64,000 bases of DNA from Welwitschia mirabilis (Eukaryota; Gnetophyta; Gnetopsida; Welwitschiales), in contig JBOZIK010000001.1 of the NCBI GenBank assembly GCA_051453625.1, forward strand, positions 260,551,129-260,615,128, given 5' to 3'. A program made the position numbers and the translations under genes. Positions 1 through 12,625 of the stretch are shown in pieces; positions within the stretch are counted from its first letter, which is position 1, and every line of letters starts with the position of its first letter. Below the pieces are notes generated by a model, which worked only from the letters and a program-made list of their open reading frames with translations, was not told the DNA's origin and ran no database searches.

Positions 1-3000
1 AAATTATTACACAAAATTTTATAAGTAAATTAAGTATATAAAATATGTTTCTATTAGTAAATTGAAGATAAGTAATATATAAGTGGTATTTAGTTATAAA
101 AATACCTATTTTACCCTTTCTTTAGCTTACTTTAAATGTGCATGCTTGTAACAGTGTTTCCCTTAGTAGTTTAAGTAACATAAGAAGTTTGTATCTTTTT
201 ATGTTTTTCAATTAACTTATAATATAGCCATATGAATATTAGATAAAGATTTATATCTTAATAATTATGTTTAAGTTATACTTTCTTTGTTTACCTTCTT
301 TGCATCAATCCATAGAGATTGTCATATGAGCATGAAAGAATGATTCCAAGATTGGCATAGCTCCAACTATGTTTTACTCTTTTTTTAAGTACATTATTAA
401 GATGTTATTAATACATTTTAAATATTTTTATTATTATTGAAAGAAAAAGAAAAGAATATTTNNNNNNNNNNNNNNNNNNNNNNNNNNNNNNNNNNNNNNN
501 NNNNNNNNNNNNNNNNNNNNNNNNNNNNNNNNNNNNNNNNNNNNNNNNNNNNNNNNNNNNNNNNNNNNNNNNNNNNNNNNNNNNNNNNNNNNNNNNNNNN
601 NNNNNNNNNNNNNNNNNNNNNNNNNNNNNNNNNNNNNNNNNNNNNNNNNNNNNNNNNNNNNNNNNNNNNNNNNNNNNNNNNNNNNNNNNNNNNNNNNNNN
701 NNNNNNNNNNNNNNNNNNNNNNNNNNNNNNNNNNNNNNNNNNNNNNNNNNNNNNNNNNNNNNNNNNNNNNNNNNNNNNNNNNNNNNNNNNNNNNNNNNNN
801 NNNNNNNNNNNNNNNNNNNNNNNNNNNNNNNNNNNNNNNNNNNNNNNNNNNNNNNNNNNNNNNNNNNNNNNNNNNNNNNNNNNNNNNNNNNNNNNNNNNN
901 NNNNNNNNNNNNNNNNNNNNNNNNNNNNNNNNNNNNNNNNNNNNNNNNNNNNNNNNNNNNNNNNNNNNNNNNNNNTTAGAGCTGCAACTTTTTATTATAT
1001 TGGTTAGGTATTATCCTTAAATCTTATCCATGTATGTTATTAACAAGCTTACATCTCCAAAACTATTCACAAGATATCTTTTATATGATGATAAACTAAG
1101 AAGAAATTAAGGAAATAAACTTATAAAATTGCTATTGTTTGTAAACAAAAATAATCTAGAAATTAATTATAGATAAATATGTAATATTAATATGATTTGT
1201 TTTTCTTAAATATAGAAATTATAATAAAAGATTAAGTAAAACCTGGTCTTAGGTTTCATCGTGGCTATTAGATAATAATATCAAAGAGGAAAGGAAGTTA
1301 AAAAAAAAAAAAGATTCTTAATTAGAATAAGAGATGAAAGGGTCTTAGATTATGACATTAGATTTAGGAAAAAACAAAATCTTTAACATGCTTTGGGATA
1401 CGAATTTAGAGAAAAGTAAGTGGTTTTAAGAGCAAGTGTAAAGAAATACCTTGATGTAGCTACAAGTTAAATGGGTTGTTAGCTATAGCATTTTTGAAAT
1501 ATATGTGAAACACTTTGTTAATGGTTCTTCCATGACCATGCCTCTTCTTGGTTATGAATTCCCCATGAAGTGTGAAAGATCCAATTTGAAATTAAATTGA
1601 AATTTAAATTAGAATGAAAATCATGATATCATTCATAATGAAATGATATTAATATATTACTTTTTTAATGTCAAATTTCAGATTGCACCTAAGAGAATTG
1701 GTATTTTCAAAATCATATAAGAATGTTACATTTCTTTATTCATCTTACTTGTGATCGATTCCTTTGTTTCTTGTCTTATCTCTCCAATAGCTAAAGCTAT
1801 CATCTTTGTAACATGATCACTGAGGCATTCAATAAAGGATTTATTATTTAATATTAAGATTAGCATGTGACCTATAATTTCTATTTCAAAAAAGTAATGT
1901 TGGAAAAATTTGTAACCTATTAGAAGTGAATAAAGAATTCATTATTTAATTGTGCAAAATTATCATTACACATCGATAATGTACCTTTCTAGCCTAGAAT
2001 TATTTAAGTACATAAAGTTGATTTTTTTTCCTTTGATAAGTTAATCAATGAAAATTGTATCATACTCACAAGAGTTTTGTTTACTAGTTATTAGTTTATG
2101 GGTAAATTTTTTAACTTGCATCAACCACATAAACATTGTAATAGGCCTCATATCCCATATTTTTAGGATTTACTTGTGATTTTTGAAAAGAAGTTTTAAT
2201 CCATTTCTAGACATCTCAATTAAAATAATTGTTTTAATTAGACCATATAAATTTGGAAAGGAAAAGTATATCTCATGAAAAAATGAATGAGACATGCTTG
2301 GTTTTATTGATTAATGGAGATTACACTCTAACAAAGTTGATGCATGTTCAAATTCTACTTAGATTTTAAATTCATATGATCAAGAGATACTAAGAATTCT
2401 TGGATATTCTCTTACTTAGGCATAGTTTAGAAGAATTACAATGTCACTAAAGATACCTTAAAAAGGAGAGAATGTTATGCATGTAATGGAATAATACCAT
2501 TACTTGAAATGATTTCTCTATATTAGTTTTTTTCTTCTTGGGAGTCAACTATCATGAAGAAGAAAAATGGCATTGCATTATATAATTTTTACCATGTTTT
2601 CTAAGTGAAATATTATTATTAATAATTATCATTATCATGATTTAATTGAGTGAATCTATGTTACAAATAAAATAACATTCATTAAAATGTTGTTTATTAA
2701 TTTGTATAGCAACATGAACTTATGTCCAATTTCTTGCATGTGTAATTTGATAATTATATGCTAGTATAAAAATGATATTTACACCTAAATACAAATAACT
2801 TTTGTGTACTCTTGCATGAATTCTAAGACTTTTATTATTATATATAATAATGTTATTCTTATTATAATGTTTTCATGTATATTAAGAAATTCTTATTAAG
2901 AAATTCCTATTATCATGTTTTCATGTATATTAAGAAATTATTTTGAGAAACATAAATGGAAATAAACCTATACTGTGTTATAGATATTTTAATGGCCTTG

Positions 3001-5389
3001 CTAGTCATATCATTATCTTTTTTCCTGTTTACATTTGAATTTTACATATTTGTCTTCATAAAATTTAATAATATATTTTAACACTATAAATATCATCTTA
3101 AAAATTGAATTATTGTTAGTGAAGTTTAATCCTTATATTTTTAAATTATTATTAAAAAGTATTGATACTTGGATTTTACCTTATAGGTTATCTTACATTG
3201 CCTAACCTTTGACTAGTGTATAGTCTATGAAAATTAGTACTGCCATTTAGGCCTATTCCACCATAAGTATTATGCATAAATACATGTAATGGAAACACTA
3301 GAGTAAAAATCATAAAATATGTTACAAAACAAATCTATGGGATGAGTAAATATTTAAATTAATTACTAAAGAGATAAAGAAGATGTTATAAAAACTAAGG
3401 ATTAATATGATTAATCCTAATCTTTAACAAAATCTGTTGTGACTAGATTCTATGCATTTTCATGTACCAGGTATGTACCATGGTAATTCATAACCCAAAG
3501 TTGATCTACATAAGCATATCCTATCCTAAGATTTGATGCATTCACTCTACATTCCATGTCATTTTGTGTTTATTTTTCTTATAAATTCTATATTATTAAA
3601 TCAGCATTTTCCGTGGCTATGATAATAGCTTGATTTATCATGATATTGTAAATCTTCTTTATCCGTTACTAAGCATGAGGAAATGATTATTTCAAGAGGC
3701 ATTAGTCTAGATCGTTTTTTTTCCATATTGGATTCTTATTTGCTATAGTGTTTTCATTATTTGTTTCTAAACTTTAATCTATGATAAATTCTATTTTATA
3801 TTCCATATAATTATGAATACTAGTAAAGTAATATTTCATTTTCAATGTATTTTTATATTTATTATTTAAAGTTATTTCCTTTAATGTATTGTTATGATGA
3901 ATATTGTTATTGTATTAGTGTTTATAATGTCTTTTATTTTACCCTAGTATTCCTTACATTTTATTAAAACATTTTCTAAAGAGAATGAAAATAATTACAT
4001 GGAATTATTGGAGAACGTGAATGGTTTAGCTCTAAATTGATTATATTCGAGCCATTTAAAATATATAGTAAATAATTTATTACTTATCCATAAAACCCTT
4101 TTGTACTTAATGTATTATTGTAAAATTAAATTAGGCATTCTTAGCAGGTTGTATTATGAATAATCATTTCAAATTCTTAGGAGAATAAGTTCTCTAATAT
4201 TAATAATCTTAAATATTTTTTAATTAACCTTAAGCATACCTCAAACATACATTTGATAAACAAAAGTAAAGCTTTGCTAGCTTAGAAATTTAATTATAGT
4301 TATTTTAAATAATAATAATTATGGTTCATTATGCAATAGTATACTACCTTAATTTTATATATTTAAGACTTTTATCTATGCCTTATCTACTAGGTCATAA
4401 CTTTAAATATTACAAATACTAATAACCAAAGAGAGAAATTGAAATAATGCTTTATGGGAGCTTGATTTTAATTCAATATCAATGAGAATATAACATATTT
4501 ATTTATGTATATAAATGGTTCAAGATAAGAAATACAATCTTTTCATACTTATTAATATTAATATGGAAGGATTTGAAAATTATCTCACACAATTGAAGGA
4601 AAAGAATAAAATTATAAGAATATCTCTAGTAGTAAGTTAATCATGCTTCATTTGTATCCAATTCATTAATTATGCATTTATCTTCTTATAAAAAAAGGAG
4701 AAAATTTTTCAAAAGACTAAGCAAACATTAGTAAAATTTAGTAAAACATTAGATCTTCTTAATAAATTTAATAAAAGAAAATTATATAGTTTTAGATTAA
4801 CATTAGAAAAGAAAGGAGGTGGAATTTCACAATGAACCATTAACAGATTTCTTGTAAAATAATTTGGAGTTTGATTATTTCACTTAAGAATGTAAAAACG
4901 ATGTTAAAAGTAATTTATTGATTAGGTAAATTAAAGACATTTAGAATAGAAAGGGAAATTACTATCTTAGATTGTGAAACTCTAGCTGATTAAATCATGT
5001 TTGTAATCTTTGCCTTGTTATACAATGTTTTGTTTTAAAGTATCTATTTCTATCATTAAATCATTGGAAAAAATCAAAAGGTACTTCTCAGAGGGATCTA
5101 TTGAGAGAAAAAAGATACATATGTTATCATGAACAAATATTTGTTAAGGATAAAAATGCAGGAAGAGTTAATATAAAGAGGTTATTATCATTCAACATTG
5201 TTCTGATAAGTAAAATATTATGGTAATTACATAACTAATACATATAATGTGTTTAAGTTATATAGAGTAAATACCTACATGGAAATTTTAGCTTCAAAGG
5301 ATTATTCTATAATAATTAAAGCATCACCAATATTAAGAGTATTTAAAAAAATTTAAAGGATGCTTTTTAGATCTATTTAAAGAATATAA
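1..5389. other. AT-rich flank, no gene recognised
   Basis: I see no coding region, LTR pair, RNA gene or conserved protein segment here. Reading frames are short and closed on both strands. Positions 462-975 are an N run of 514 bases. A small tandem duplication lies at 2867-2939 (listed separately). The stretch is probably very old repeat DNA decayed past recognition, but the sequence itself does not prove that. Confidence 0.6.
2867..2939. repeat. Local direct duplication, 25-base exact copies
   Basis: The 25 bases at 2867-2891 recur exactly at 2915-2939, a period of 48 bases. A shorter piece of the unit (TAAGAAATTC) appears a third time between them near 2897. This looks like local replication slippage in AT-rich DNA. 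Confidence 0.85.
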
Positions 5390-5605
5390 TGTTGTGGAGC
5401 AAAATGTACCTATTTATTACGTTTATGTAGTACATTTTTAAGTCCTATTGATAGGTTTCCTAGGGATATATGCAAAATTATGTAAAGCTTCCATACAAAT
5501 CATAGACACACTAGTTTCTAACATAAGAAGATATTTTTGCATGATGATGGATTAAAGCACAAAGATCAAGATAAAGTTGAGTAAGGAGAATCAGTCATTT
5601 ACTCT

Positions 5606-5870
5606 GTTATGGGGATGATTATGCAAAATGACCATCATCTTGAATGTTATTGGATGACTTATGTAAAATGATAGTCATTTTGTATGTCATGGGGATGAAA
5701 TTGCATAATGGCAAGAAATTAGACAGGATTAACCATTTTTCTCTATGTCATGAGGACTATAATTAGGATGATAGTCCTTACATCTTTGATAGTTAACATG
5801 TGCCAAGTGTTAGTCGATGGATGAAGTGGTTATCCAAGATGTCATGGAGATAATACAATGGATGAAAAAT
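5606..5870 (+). repeat. Degenerate 40-base tandem repeat in U3 of LTR A
   Basis: Units begin at 5606, 5646 and 5686 (period 40), with more diverged copies beginning at 5746 and 5841. Each begins GTTAT or GTCAT followed by a GGATGA-like core and an AATGA-like segment. Repeated units upstream of the TATA box are common in LTR U3 regions, where they can act as enhancers. That role is only inferred here. Confidence 0.65.
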
Positions 5871-5972
5871 TAAATAATTTGAGCAAATAATTTGATTGTT
5901 ATGAAAATATACATTGTAATCACACCTCCTCATTTTACACCCCTTGCTAACCTTTAACCGTCCATTCCAAAC

Positions 5973-5980
5973 TATAAATA
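5973..5980 (+). promoter_or_regulatory. Candidate TATA box of LTR A
   Basis: TATAAATA lies about 650 bases before the LTR end. Its position relative to the downstream conserved R segment matches the TATAAATA in both LTRs of element B. Confidence 0.5.
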
Positions 5981-6626
5981 AATCCTTTCAAATCTTATTT
6001 AAAATAATATTTTATCATCTAAATTCTTATAATGATTGGAGATTATTGGAGGTAAGGAGATCCATCCTACCTGTGAGAAGGACTAGCTTGGTATTAGGTA
6101 GTGAATCTTCCATTGAGGAGTTATTGTTGTAACTGGATGTACTTCAATTTTATTAATAAAAATGTTAATTAAATTGAAATTATTTTTAAATGTTTAATCT
6201 TTCTTTCTTATATCTTATCTTAATTAAAATTTAAGTAACATAAATTCATAATTGAAATAGGTTATAAGGATCAATTTAGTAATAGTGGATTGGAAATTTA
6301 GTTAACTCATTGCATTTAAATGGCATTCATTCCACATTACATTGCATTTTGTTTCATTCCATTATGTTATATTTTATATTCATCGTTGCACTATTTAATT
6401 CTAGTTCTTATAAAGGAAAATCTAAAAATATATTAATCTTCTCTTTATGAATGTAATTTCTCAAATTCTTTTTTAGAATTCATCTCTAAATGTATGACAT
6501 TTAGATTAATCCCACTTTGAAAATGTGTATTGTATGCAATTAGATAATCAGATTTTCATATGTTATAAGTTAAATTTAATCTTTAGAATGTTGAAATTAG
6601 AAGTACAAATACACATCAAAACATTT

Positions 6627-6644
6627 TGACACCATTGCAAGGAA
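6627..6644 (+). other. Primer binding site, tRNA-Asp type (element A)
   Basis: TGACACCATTGCAAGGAA matches 12 of 18 bases of TGGCGCCGTTGCCGGGGA, the complement of the 3' end of plant tRNA-Asp used by Athila-type elements. Five of the six differences are G to A. It begins a few bases after the LTR end, as a primer site must. Confidence 0.85.
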
Positions 6645-7429
6645 AGACATCAAGAGAAGAGAAAGATTGTCATTACTCAAGTAAGTATTTTAAATTCATT
6701 TCAAATTGTTTATTTGATTAGTGTTGTATTTTGTCCTTTTGGATCTACTTGTAATTATTTGATTTTCTTTTGGTCTATAAGAAATTATTTGATTATTCAT
6801 TTGGAGTATACTTTAATTTTTTTCTTGTAAATTGTAATTTTTATTTCTTGTAATTTTCCTTTTTTAATTTCAAGTGTAATTTTAATTTAAAGGATTTATA
6901 TTTTAATTCAATAATTTGTTAAATCTACTCCTTACACTTCATGTGATCTTAAGGATTATCACATTTATTACTATGTTTCAACAAACTTAACTTACATTTT
7001 GTTATTTCTATAATCTAAGTGATTGACACATTCACTTGGTATATTCTACTCCTTTCACCTTTGAGTGATCTTAGAGATTGATACCACTTGAATGTAAAGA
7101 AGTTTTTTTAACATAATTTAAACTTACAAGGTAATGATAAATAGTGGGAAATGCAAATACACTTATAAAAGCTGTTTTTTTAATGAGGTAATTAAAGAAG
7201 GCTTGGTGGACTTTTATTCAAGAACTTAAGATGAGAAAGAAAAATTTAATTCTTTAATTAAGCAAATCTTTGAAAATTTCTAAAAATTAATCAAGTTCTA
7301 TGAAAAATACTACCTATTCTCTTTCATCTAATCATCCTAATACTCTTACCTTTATGGAATATAATAAATCTTCACTCACTCTAATTCAAATGCCACTTTA
7401 AAGGATATGTTAGATAATTAAATGAGGGA
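6645..7429 (+). other. Untranslated leader of element A
   Basis: This stretch between the primer site and gag has no coding similarity. A splice-donor-like AAGTAAGT occurs near 6680. The matching position in element B also carries an AAGTAA-type sequence, so it may have been a conserved leader feature. Whether splicing ever occurred is not shown. Confidence 0.5.
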
Positions 7430-8660
7430 ACTTTAAAACCCATTTGACCTATCCCCTAGAGATGACATAGAGTTAAAGAACTTGAATGCCTATCCTACAT
7501 TTTATAGAGAACATAATGAATACCCATTCCAACACATAGCTGAAATTAAACAACTCATCCTTACTTTAGGAAATGGGAAAAATAAAATTTTAGATAGAAC
7601 CTATATGATAATCTTTCCATTTACCTTAAAAGAAAAAGTTAAAAATTGGCATAAAACCATTTAACACAGAAGTCTTAAGTCATGAACCCAAGTACAAGAA
7701 GTATTTATCTAATGATTCAAGAATGAGATAGTTATGAGGATAAGAAAAAAAGAGGTAATTAATTTCCAACAATACCCTTATAAAGATTACTTATCAACAT
7801 ATGAAAGATTTTTTATAGTTATGTTGTTCAATCCTGTGAATGAGTTTGCAAAAGAAGAACTTGTTGATTACTTCTATGGTGGATTGAATAGCCAAACTAA
7901 ATAAATTGTAGAATTTTAATGTGGTAGAAATTTAATCAATTTAAACTTTGATTATGCTTGAAAATTATTAGAAAACCTTGTAGAATGAAGTTAAAATTAG
8001 CCAAGAACTATATGTAAAGATATTAGAACTACAAGTGAGATGATTAGAGATTCAAAAAACGTATAGCATGATGAAGAACAATCAAAGGTTAACATCCTAC
8101 TCAGTGATGTTACTTATACATTGGAGAGTTATACCAAAGCTTTGATTGATATAAAATTGTTAAATGAACTCAACCATCATAAAATATATGATGAAAACTC
8201 TTACTTTACTAAGAAATACATAGCTTTACCAACTTATAGAGAGTTGTATTTAATGATTTTTATGCATTTAATTAATGGTCAAATCACTTTGAAGACAACT
8301 AAAAACATTTACCATGAAATAATGGACCTTTAACATCTTTCAAACCCTCATTTGACAAAAAATATAGAATCCATAATTTTCAGCATAATTTTTCCAATTA
8401 CAATAGAAATGAAACTTGCAGAGGAATGATGGAATAACTCAACAAAATGTAAGATATCATTAATGGAATTTTAAAAAACTAGAATACAAACTTAAAAAAT
8501 TTGATTGGCCTACTTTAACAAAACATGCTAAGAAATCAAAGGCCATAGGAATCACTTACTATCCAGACTATTCTAAACCCAAATGATGTGAAGAAAGATT
8601 AGAAAGTAGTTACATAAAGGAGATATCATACTACTTCCCATGACTAAACCTTAACTTATT
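7430..8660 (+). pseudogene. gag pseudogene of element A (Athila-type)
   Basis: The translation follows the Athila gag (Retrotrans_gag) pattern across several frames. It has an ELKNLNAYPTFYRE segment at about 7470-7510, the IFPFTLKEKVKNWH core at about 7610-7655, and YERF, LVDYFYGGL and related blocks at 7790-7990. A C-terminal block (NTNLKNLIG then NPNDVKKD) lies at about 8480-8610. Gag forms the virus-like particle and binds RNA. The nucleic-acid-binding zinc knuckle (about 8200-8250) has lost its cysteines: the TKECP-type segment now reads TKKYIALPTY. There are many stops and frameshifts, so it is not functional. The same blocks occur in the same order in element B. Confidence 0.8.
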
Positions 8661-9735
8661 TCCATAAAGACAAGGAAGTGGATCAAAAAAATGATGTTGA
8701 AATTCTTGATCAGACAAACCTTCCTCCTACTCTTAGCTCTAAATCCAACAATAACAACCAACATCTAAAGATGAATACTACTCCATGGATGGATAGATTG
8801 AATGCCAATCTAATTTATGATGAATATTTGAAAGCAATTATAAATGATGTTACTATCAACCTGTCCTTTTGGAAGATCCTTCAAGACAATCCCAAGTACA
8901 ATAAAATTTGGAAGGACATTGTAAGAAGAAAACAAAAGAGGACAATTCCAAGTAAAGTGTTCATTGCAAAATCCCTTTCCAATTTAGTTTCTTAAAAATT
9001 TCCTAAGTTTAAAGATCTAGGGGCAGAAAATATTTTTCTTTTTTTGAAAGGAAATAAGAAAATAAAGAAAGCCTTAATAGACATACAGGTAAGTGTAAAC
9101 ATTATTCTTTTTTTTATTTTTGTAAAATGTTTGAATTAAAAGGAGTAATTGAACCTACTAGAATAGTGTTAAAATTGGCTAAATCATTAGTAAAGAAATC
9201 TATAAGAATAATCAAATATTTAGTGATTAAATTGAAAAATCTTTTTATCCTACAGATGTGCTCATCATTAAGGTTAAAAATAATGATAGATACCCTCTAT
9301 TTTCAAGAAGAGCCTTTTTTGTAATAGCCCATTATATCATTGATACTCACATAAGGATGATGAAGTGTCATATAGAAAACAAAAAAGTTTAGTACCGAAT
9401 TATTCAATGCCACTAAAAAGGACATGGGAGATGATTTAAAAATAGAAGAAAAAGTTATATCATCCATGTTAGTTCAACATCATCCTTTAGAAGAACATCT
9501 CCTTTTATTACATAACTCAACCTGATTTGATAATGAAGAGGAATCATCTATTATTCTTAAATATTTAAACTTCTTCAATCCTTATAAATTCAACCAAAAC
9601 CTTTTAAAGAACTCTTTCAATGATGATTTTCATGAGGAATTTAAACCCATATTTAATCATGATATCCAACATGTAAGATACATTAAAAACCTTTTACATC
9701 AGGATGGATGTTCTACAACTATGAAGGATGAGAAT
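8661..9735 (+). pseudogene. Protease region of element A pol
   Basis: The segment RRKQKRTIPSKVFIAKSLSN (about 8915-8975) followed by KKIKKALIDIQVSVNII (about 9060-9105) is the gag-protease junction and active-site region of Athila-type aspartic protease. The family motif there is ALLDLGASVNLLP. The catalytic Asp is still visible in ALIDI, but the following glycine/alanine pair is lost. Element B has the same flanking blocks. The protein would process the polyprotein. It is interrupted by stops, and the rest of the span to 9735 is a low-similarity linker. Confidence 0.75.
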
Positions 9736-10600
9736 GATCTTCAACTCAAAGACTTACATAATGGTTTGAAATACATTTTCCTAAATGACAATTCTAATAA
9801 AACATTGATCATTAGTTATCAACTTCATCCTTCCTAAGAAAAATCCTTAATTCAAATTTTTACTTCAAAATTAGAAATGTTTACTTAGACACATTAAGAT
9901 CGTAGTGCTATTCCTTCTCATATTATTTAACACAAAATTTATCTAGAGGACAATGCTAACCCCATTAGGAAACCTAAAAGGAGACTCAATATTATCATTA
10001 AACAAGTAGTCAAAAATGAAATCATTAAACTTATGGATGTAGATATTATCTATACCATTTTGGATAGTGAATGGGTTAGTTCTCTTATCATAGTACCTAA
10101 AAAGAAAGAAAAATGGTGAGTATGCATCGATTTTAGAAAACTTAATGATGTAACCAAAAAAAGATCATTATCCCTTGGTGTTTCTTGCTCAAGTTCTTAA
10201 TAGGATCTAAGATCATGCTTATTATTTCTTTTTTAATCGATACAGTGATTATAACTCAGTGTGCATTGCCAACGAAGATTAATCTAAGATAATGTTTACC
10301 TTCTATTTTGATGGATATCTTATTAGGTATTATTGATGATTGTATAGAAATATTTATGGATGACTTTTCCATATTTGGTGACTCCTTTGAACAAATATTA
10401 AAACTATTAGAAAAAGTACTTGACCATCATAAAGAGAATAACCTTCATCTTAGTTGGAAGAAGAGTCATTTCCTTGTGAGAGATGGGATTATACTTGGTC
10501 ACCATATTTCTTGTAATGGTATTAGAATAGACCCTTTCAAAATAGACATCATAAAAAACCTATCTCCTTCAACTAGTATCAAATAAGTGTGATCCTTTCT
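9736..10600 (+). pseudogene. Reverse transcriptase of element A
   Basis: An N-terminal approach segment (LKDLHNGLKYIF, then IKLMDVDIIYTILDSEWV) leads into VPKKKEKW and VCIDFRKLND at about 10100-10150. The catalytic block IEIFMDDFSIFGDSF lies at 10345-10390, with FMDDF at 10353-10367 intact. It is followed by SHFLVRDGIILGHHIS and RIDPFKI. FMDDF plus LVRDGIILGHHIS is the Athila-lineage signature. The longest open stretch is 10308-10586. The palm region between about 10150 and 10300 is frameshifted and partly deleted, with the YLDGYSG-type block barely visible. The enzyme would copy element RNA to DNA but is dead here. Confidence 0.85.
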
Positions 10601-11130
10601 TGGCCATGCCAAATTATATAAAAGATTTATTAAGACTATGCCAAGATTTGAAAACCTTCCATTCCCTTCTTTAAAAAAAATGCCAAGTTTGTTTGGAATA
10701 AAGATTATCAAAATGCCTTTTAAAATCTTAAAGGACAAAATCACTTCCAAACCCATTGTAGGAGGATCTAATTAAACCATAGACTTTCAATTAATAGGTG
10801 ATACTAGTAATATTGTTGTAGGTAGAGTTTTAGGATAAAAACATAAAAAGTAATACATAATTATTGCTTATATTAGTAAAGCCCTTTTAGAAGCTTAATT
10901 AAACTATATCACCATTGAAAAAGAAATGCTTGCTATCATCTTTTATCTTGATAAACTAAGAGATTACCTTCTTAATTTTCATACCAATGTCTACCTTATG
11001 ACCAAAAAAAAAAAAAAAGATTCAAGTGCTAGACTTATTCGATGGATCTTCTCATGTAAGAATTTAACTTAACCATCATAGATAAAGAAGGTAAACATAA
11101 TTATTTTGCTGATCATCTTTCAGGAATCCC
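10601..11130 (+). pseudogene. RNase H and connection domain of element A
   Basis: SFLGHAKLYKRFIK (about 10595-10640) starts the connection segment. IIAYISKALLEA, then YITIEKEMLAIIFYLDKLRDYL (two blocks, 10858-10975) and VYLMTKKKKK are the Ty3/gypsy RNase H pattern. HLSGIP-like residues end it near 11130. A homopolymer A run near 11010 probably contributes to the frame loss. Element B gives the same blocks at 50465-50760. Confidence 0.8.
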
Positions 11131-11309
11131 TTAAGAAAGGAAGCCTTTGTATTTCTCTTTTACTATTAAGGGTTCCTTTCCTAATTAACAACTACTTTGC
11201 ATCTACAATTTACATGGTATATCCTTTTAACATCTTGCATATTGGTATGAAGATAATATAAACTATCTTGTCACCTCTAAAACTATTAACATTGGACTTC
11301 TAATTCAAG

Positions 11310-12305
11310 AAAATTTTTTCTCCATAGAATAGGGGACTGTGAATGGAATGAGTCATATCTCTATTAAAGATGTAAAGATAAAATCATGCATAAGTATGTT
11401 CCTGAATGAGAACAAGTTAGCATTCTTTTCCTTTGACATGACAGCGTGTGTGAAGTTTACTTTAGTGGCCAAAAGACAACTATCAAAATTCTTCATGCTG
11501 GCTTCTATTAGCCTTCCCTTATCAAAGACTTCTTTGATCAAGTATGAAGATGTAATGCATATCAACATTTTAGAAGCTTAACCAGATATTATTATGTGTT
11601 CTTACAACCTATTCTTTAATGTAAACCTTTTGATTAATGGGTATAGACTTTATAAACCCTCTTAAACCATCTTCTTGTAATAAGAATTACATCTTGGTAG
11701 TCATAGACTATGTTACAAACTGGGTTGAATTAATTCCTAATCAAATAAATGATACCAAAATAATGTGTTTCTTTATTAAATCCAATATAATCCTAGAATA
11801 TTAATTAGTAATCAAGGTACCCAATTTATAAATAACATTCTTAGGAAACTCCTGCTTTTTGTAGGAATTAAACATAGAATTGAAAATGCCTATTAATAGA
11901 GAGATTAAGAAAATACTCAAAAAACTCATTTTAAAAAATAAGAAATCTTAGTCTCTTAAACTTAATGATGTGATATGGGCTTACCCTACTACTTGGCCTA
12001 ATTCACTTGGATTTTTACCTTATGAACTTTTATATTTAAAAACTTGTATTTTACTTGTTAATGTTTGCTATAACTCTTATCATAGCATCCATTAACTTAA
12101 TGTATTGAATCATGAAAAAAATATTCATTATAATTTAGTACAACTTCAATACCTTAATGAGAAAATAATGAGTGCTCTCCATAGACAATTCATGTAAAAA
12201 TCCCAAGCCAAATTTCATCATGACAAAAAGATTCTCCATAAATTCTTTAAACTAGGTCAATTAATGCTTTTGTATAATACTCGAGTACATCTTATACATA
12301 ACAAG
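11310..12305 (+). pseudogene. Integrase of element A, 5' part up to the gap
   Basis: The N-terminal zinc-binding region is readable as EWNESYLY, KTTIKILHAGFY and RCNAYQH (about 11338-11570), where the second cysteine of the CDxCQ-type motif has become tyrosine. The catalytic core is partly readable around 11690-11720 and 11800-11830 (LISNQGTQFINN, which keeps the shape of the second-Asp motif). The copy runs into the N gap at 12306. The closing part of a related copy is found again at 12630-13120. Integrase inserts the cDNA. Stops are frequent. Confidence 0.75.
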
Positions 12306-12405
12306 NNNNNNNNNNNNNNNNNNNNNNNNNNNNNNNNNNNNNNNNNNNNNNNNNNNNNNNNNNNNNNNNNNNNNNNNNNNNNNNNNNNNNNNNNNNNNNN
12401 NNNNN
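12306..12405. other. Assembly gap (100 N)
   Basis: Exactly 100 N, most likely a gap of unknown size. The sequence before it (12040-12305) is repeated in diverged form after it (12638-12905), so the join may hide a rearrangement. Confidence 0.9.
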
Positions 12406-12625
12406 AAGACTTAAAAAACTTTTGGAAATTAATTTTCTAGCTCTGAGCCTAATGCCTTTGTTGAGATTATGACATTCAGGTGAACTCCCGTCTATACTAC
12501 CATGTGTTTTTTTGTAAGTCATTTGATTTACAAGTTTAGCTAAAGGACTTTAGAATTGCATAAATTCACACTGCACCACATCTAGAGCCAAAGGTGGATT
12601 AGAGGCTAACAGATCTATAGCTCCC
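12406..12625 (+). repeat. LTR 3'-end fragment of the A/B family
   Basis: The segment around 12440-12470 (AGCCTAATGCCTTTG) and 12485-12600 matches the last 200 bases of the element B LTRs, including the TTTAGCTAAAGGACTT and TTCACACTGCACCAC blocks near the LTR end. A degraded primer-site-like AGAGCC plus AAAGGTGG follows. It is GC-richer than its surroundings and sits directly before a second copy of the integrase end. It is probably part of a different insertion or a chimeric junction. Confidence 0.6.

Larger units (their letters stand above)
5390..6623 (+). repeat. Element A: 5' LTR (Athila-like)
   Basis: The right end is set by a tRNA-Asp primer binding site two to three bases downstream, with the LTR ending in ACA. 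The left end is placed at a TGTTGTGG by comparison with the LTRs of sister element B, which are nearly the same length (about 1.24 kb) and start similarly. A TATA-like TATAAATA lies at 5973-5980. The segment at about 6100-6170 (a CCATTGAGG-type motif followed by ATTAATAAAA) matches the R region of the B LTRs. A tandem repeat occupies the U3 part. No matching 3' LTR was found for A. The right boundary is well supported, the left one moderately. Confidence 0.7.

Noticed and set aside
437-979. Long open frame at the first gap
   Set aside because: It consists almost wholly of N and has no sequence support. The same applies to frames over 34083-34732 and 40939-41549.
5390-6623. CRISPR-like array from the 40-base units
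   Set aside because: Units are contiguous with no unique spacers, and the context is a plant LTR.
6601-6700. tRNA gene from the tRNA-like sequence
   Set aside because: Only the 18-base primer complement is present. There is no cloverleaf, so it is a primer binding site.
10499-10756. - strand frame over the reverse transcriptase of A
   Set aside because: The opposite strand encodes the recognisable RT and connection domain, so this is a shadow.
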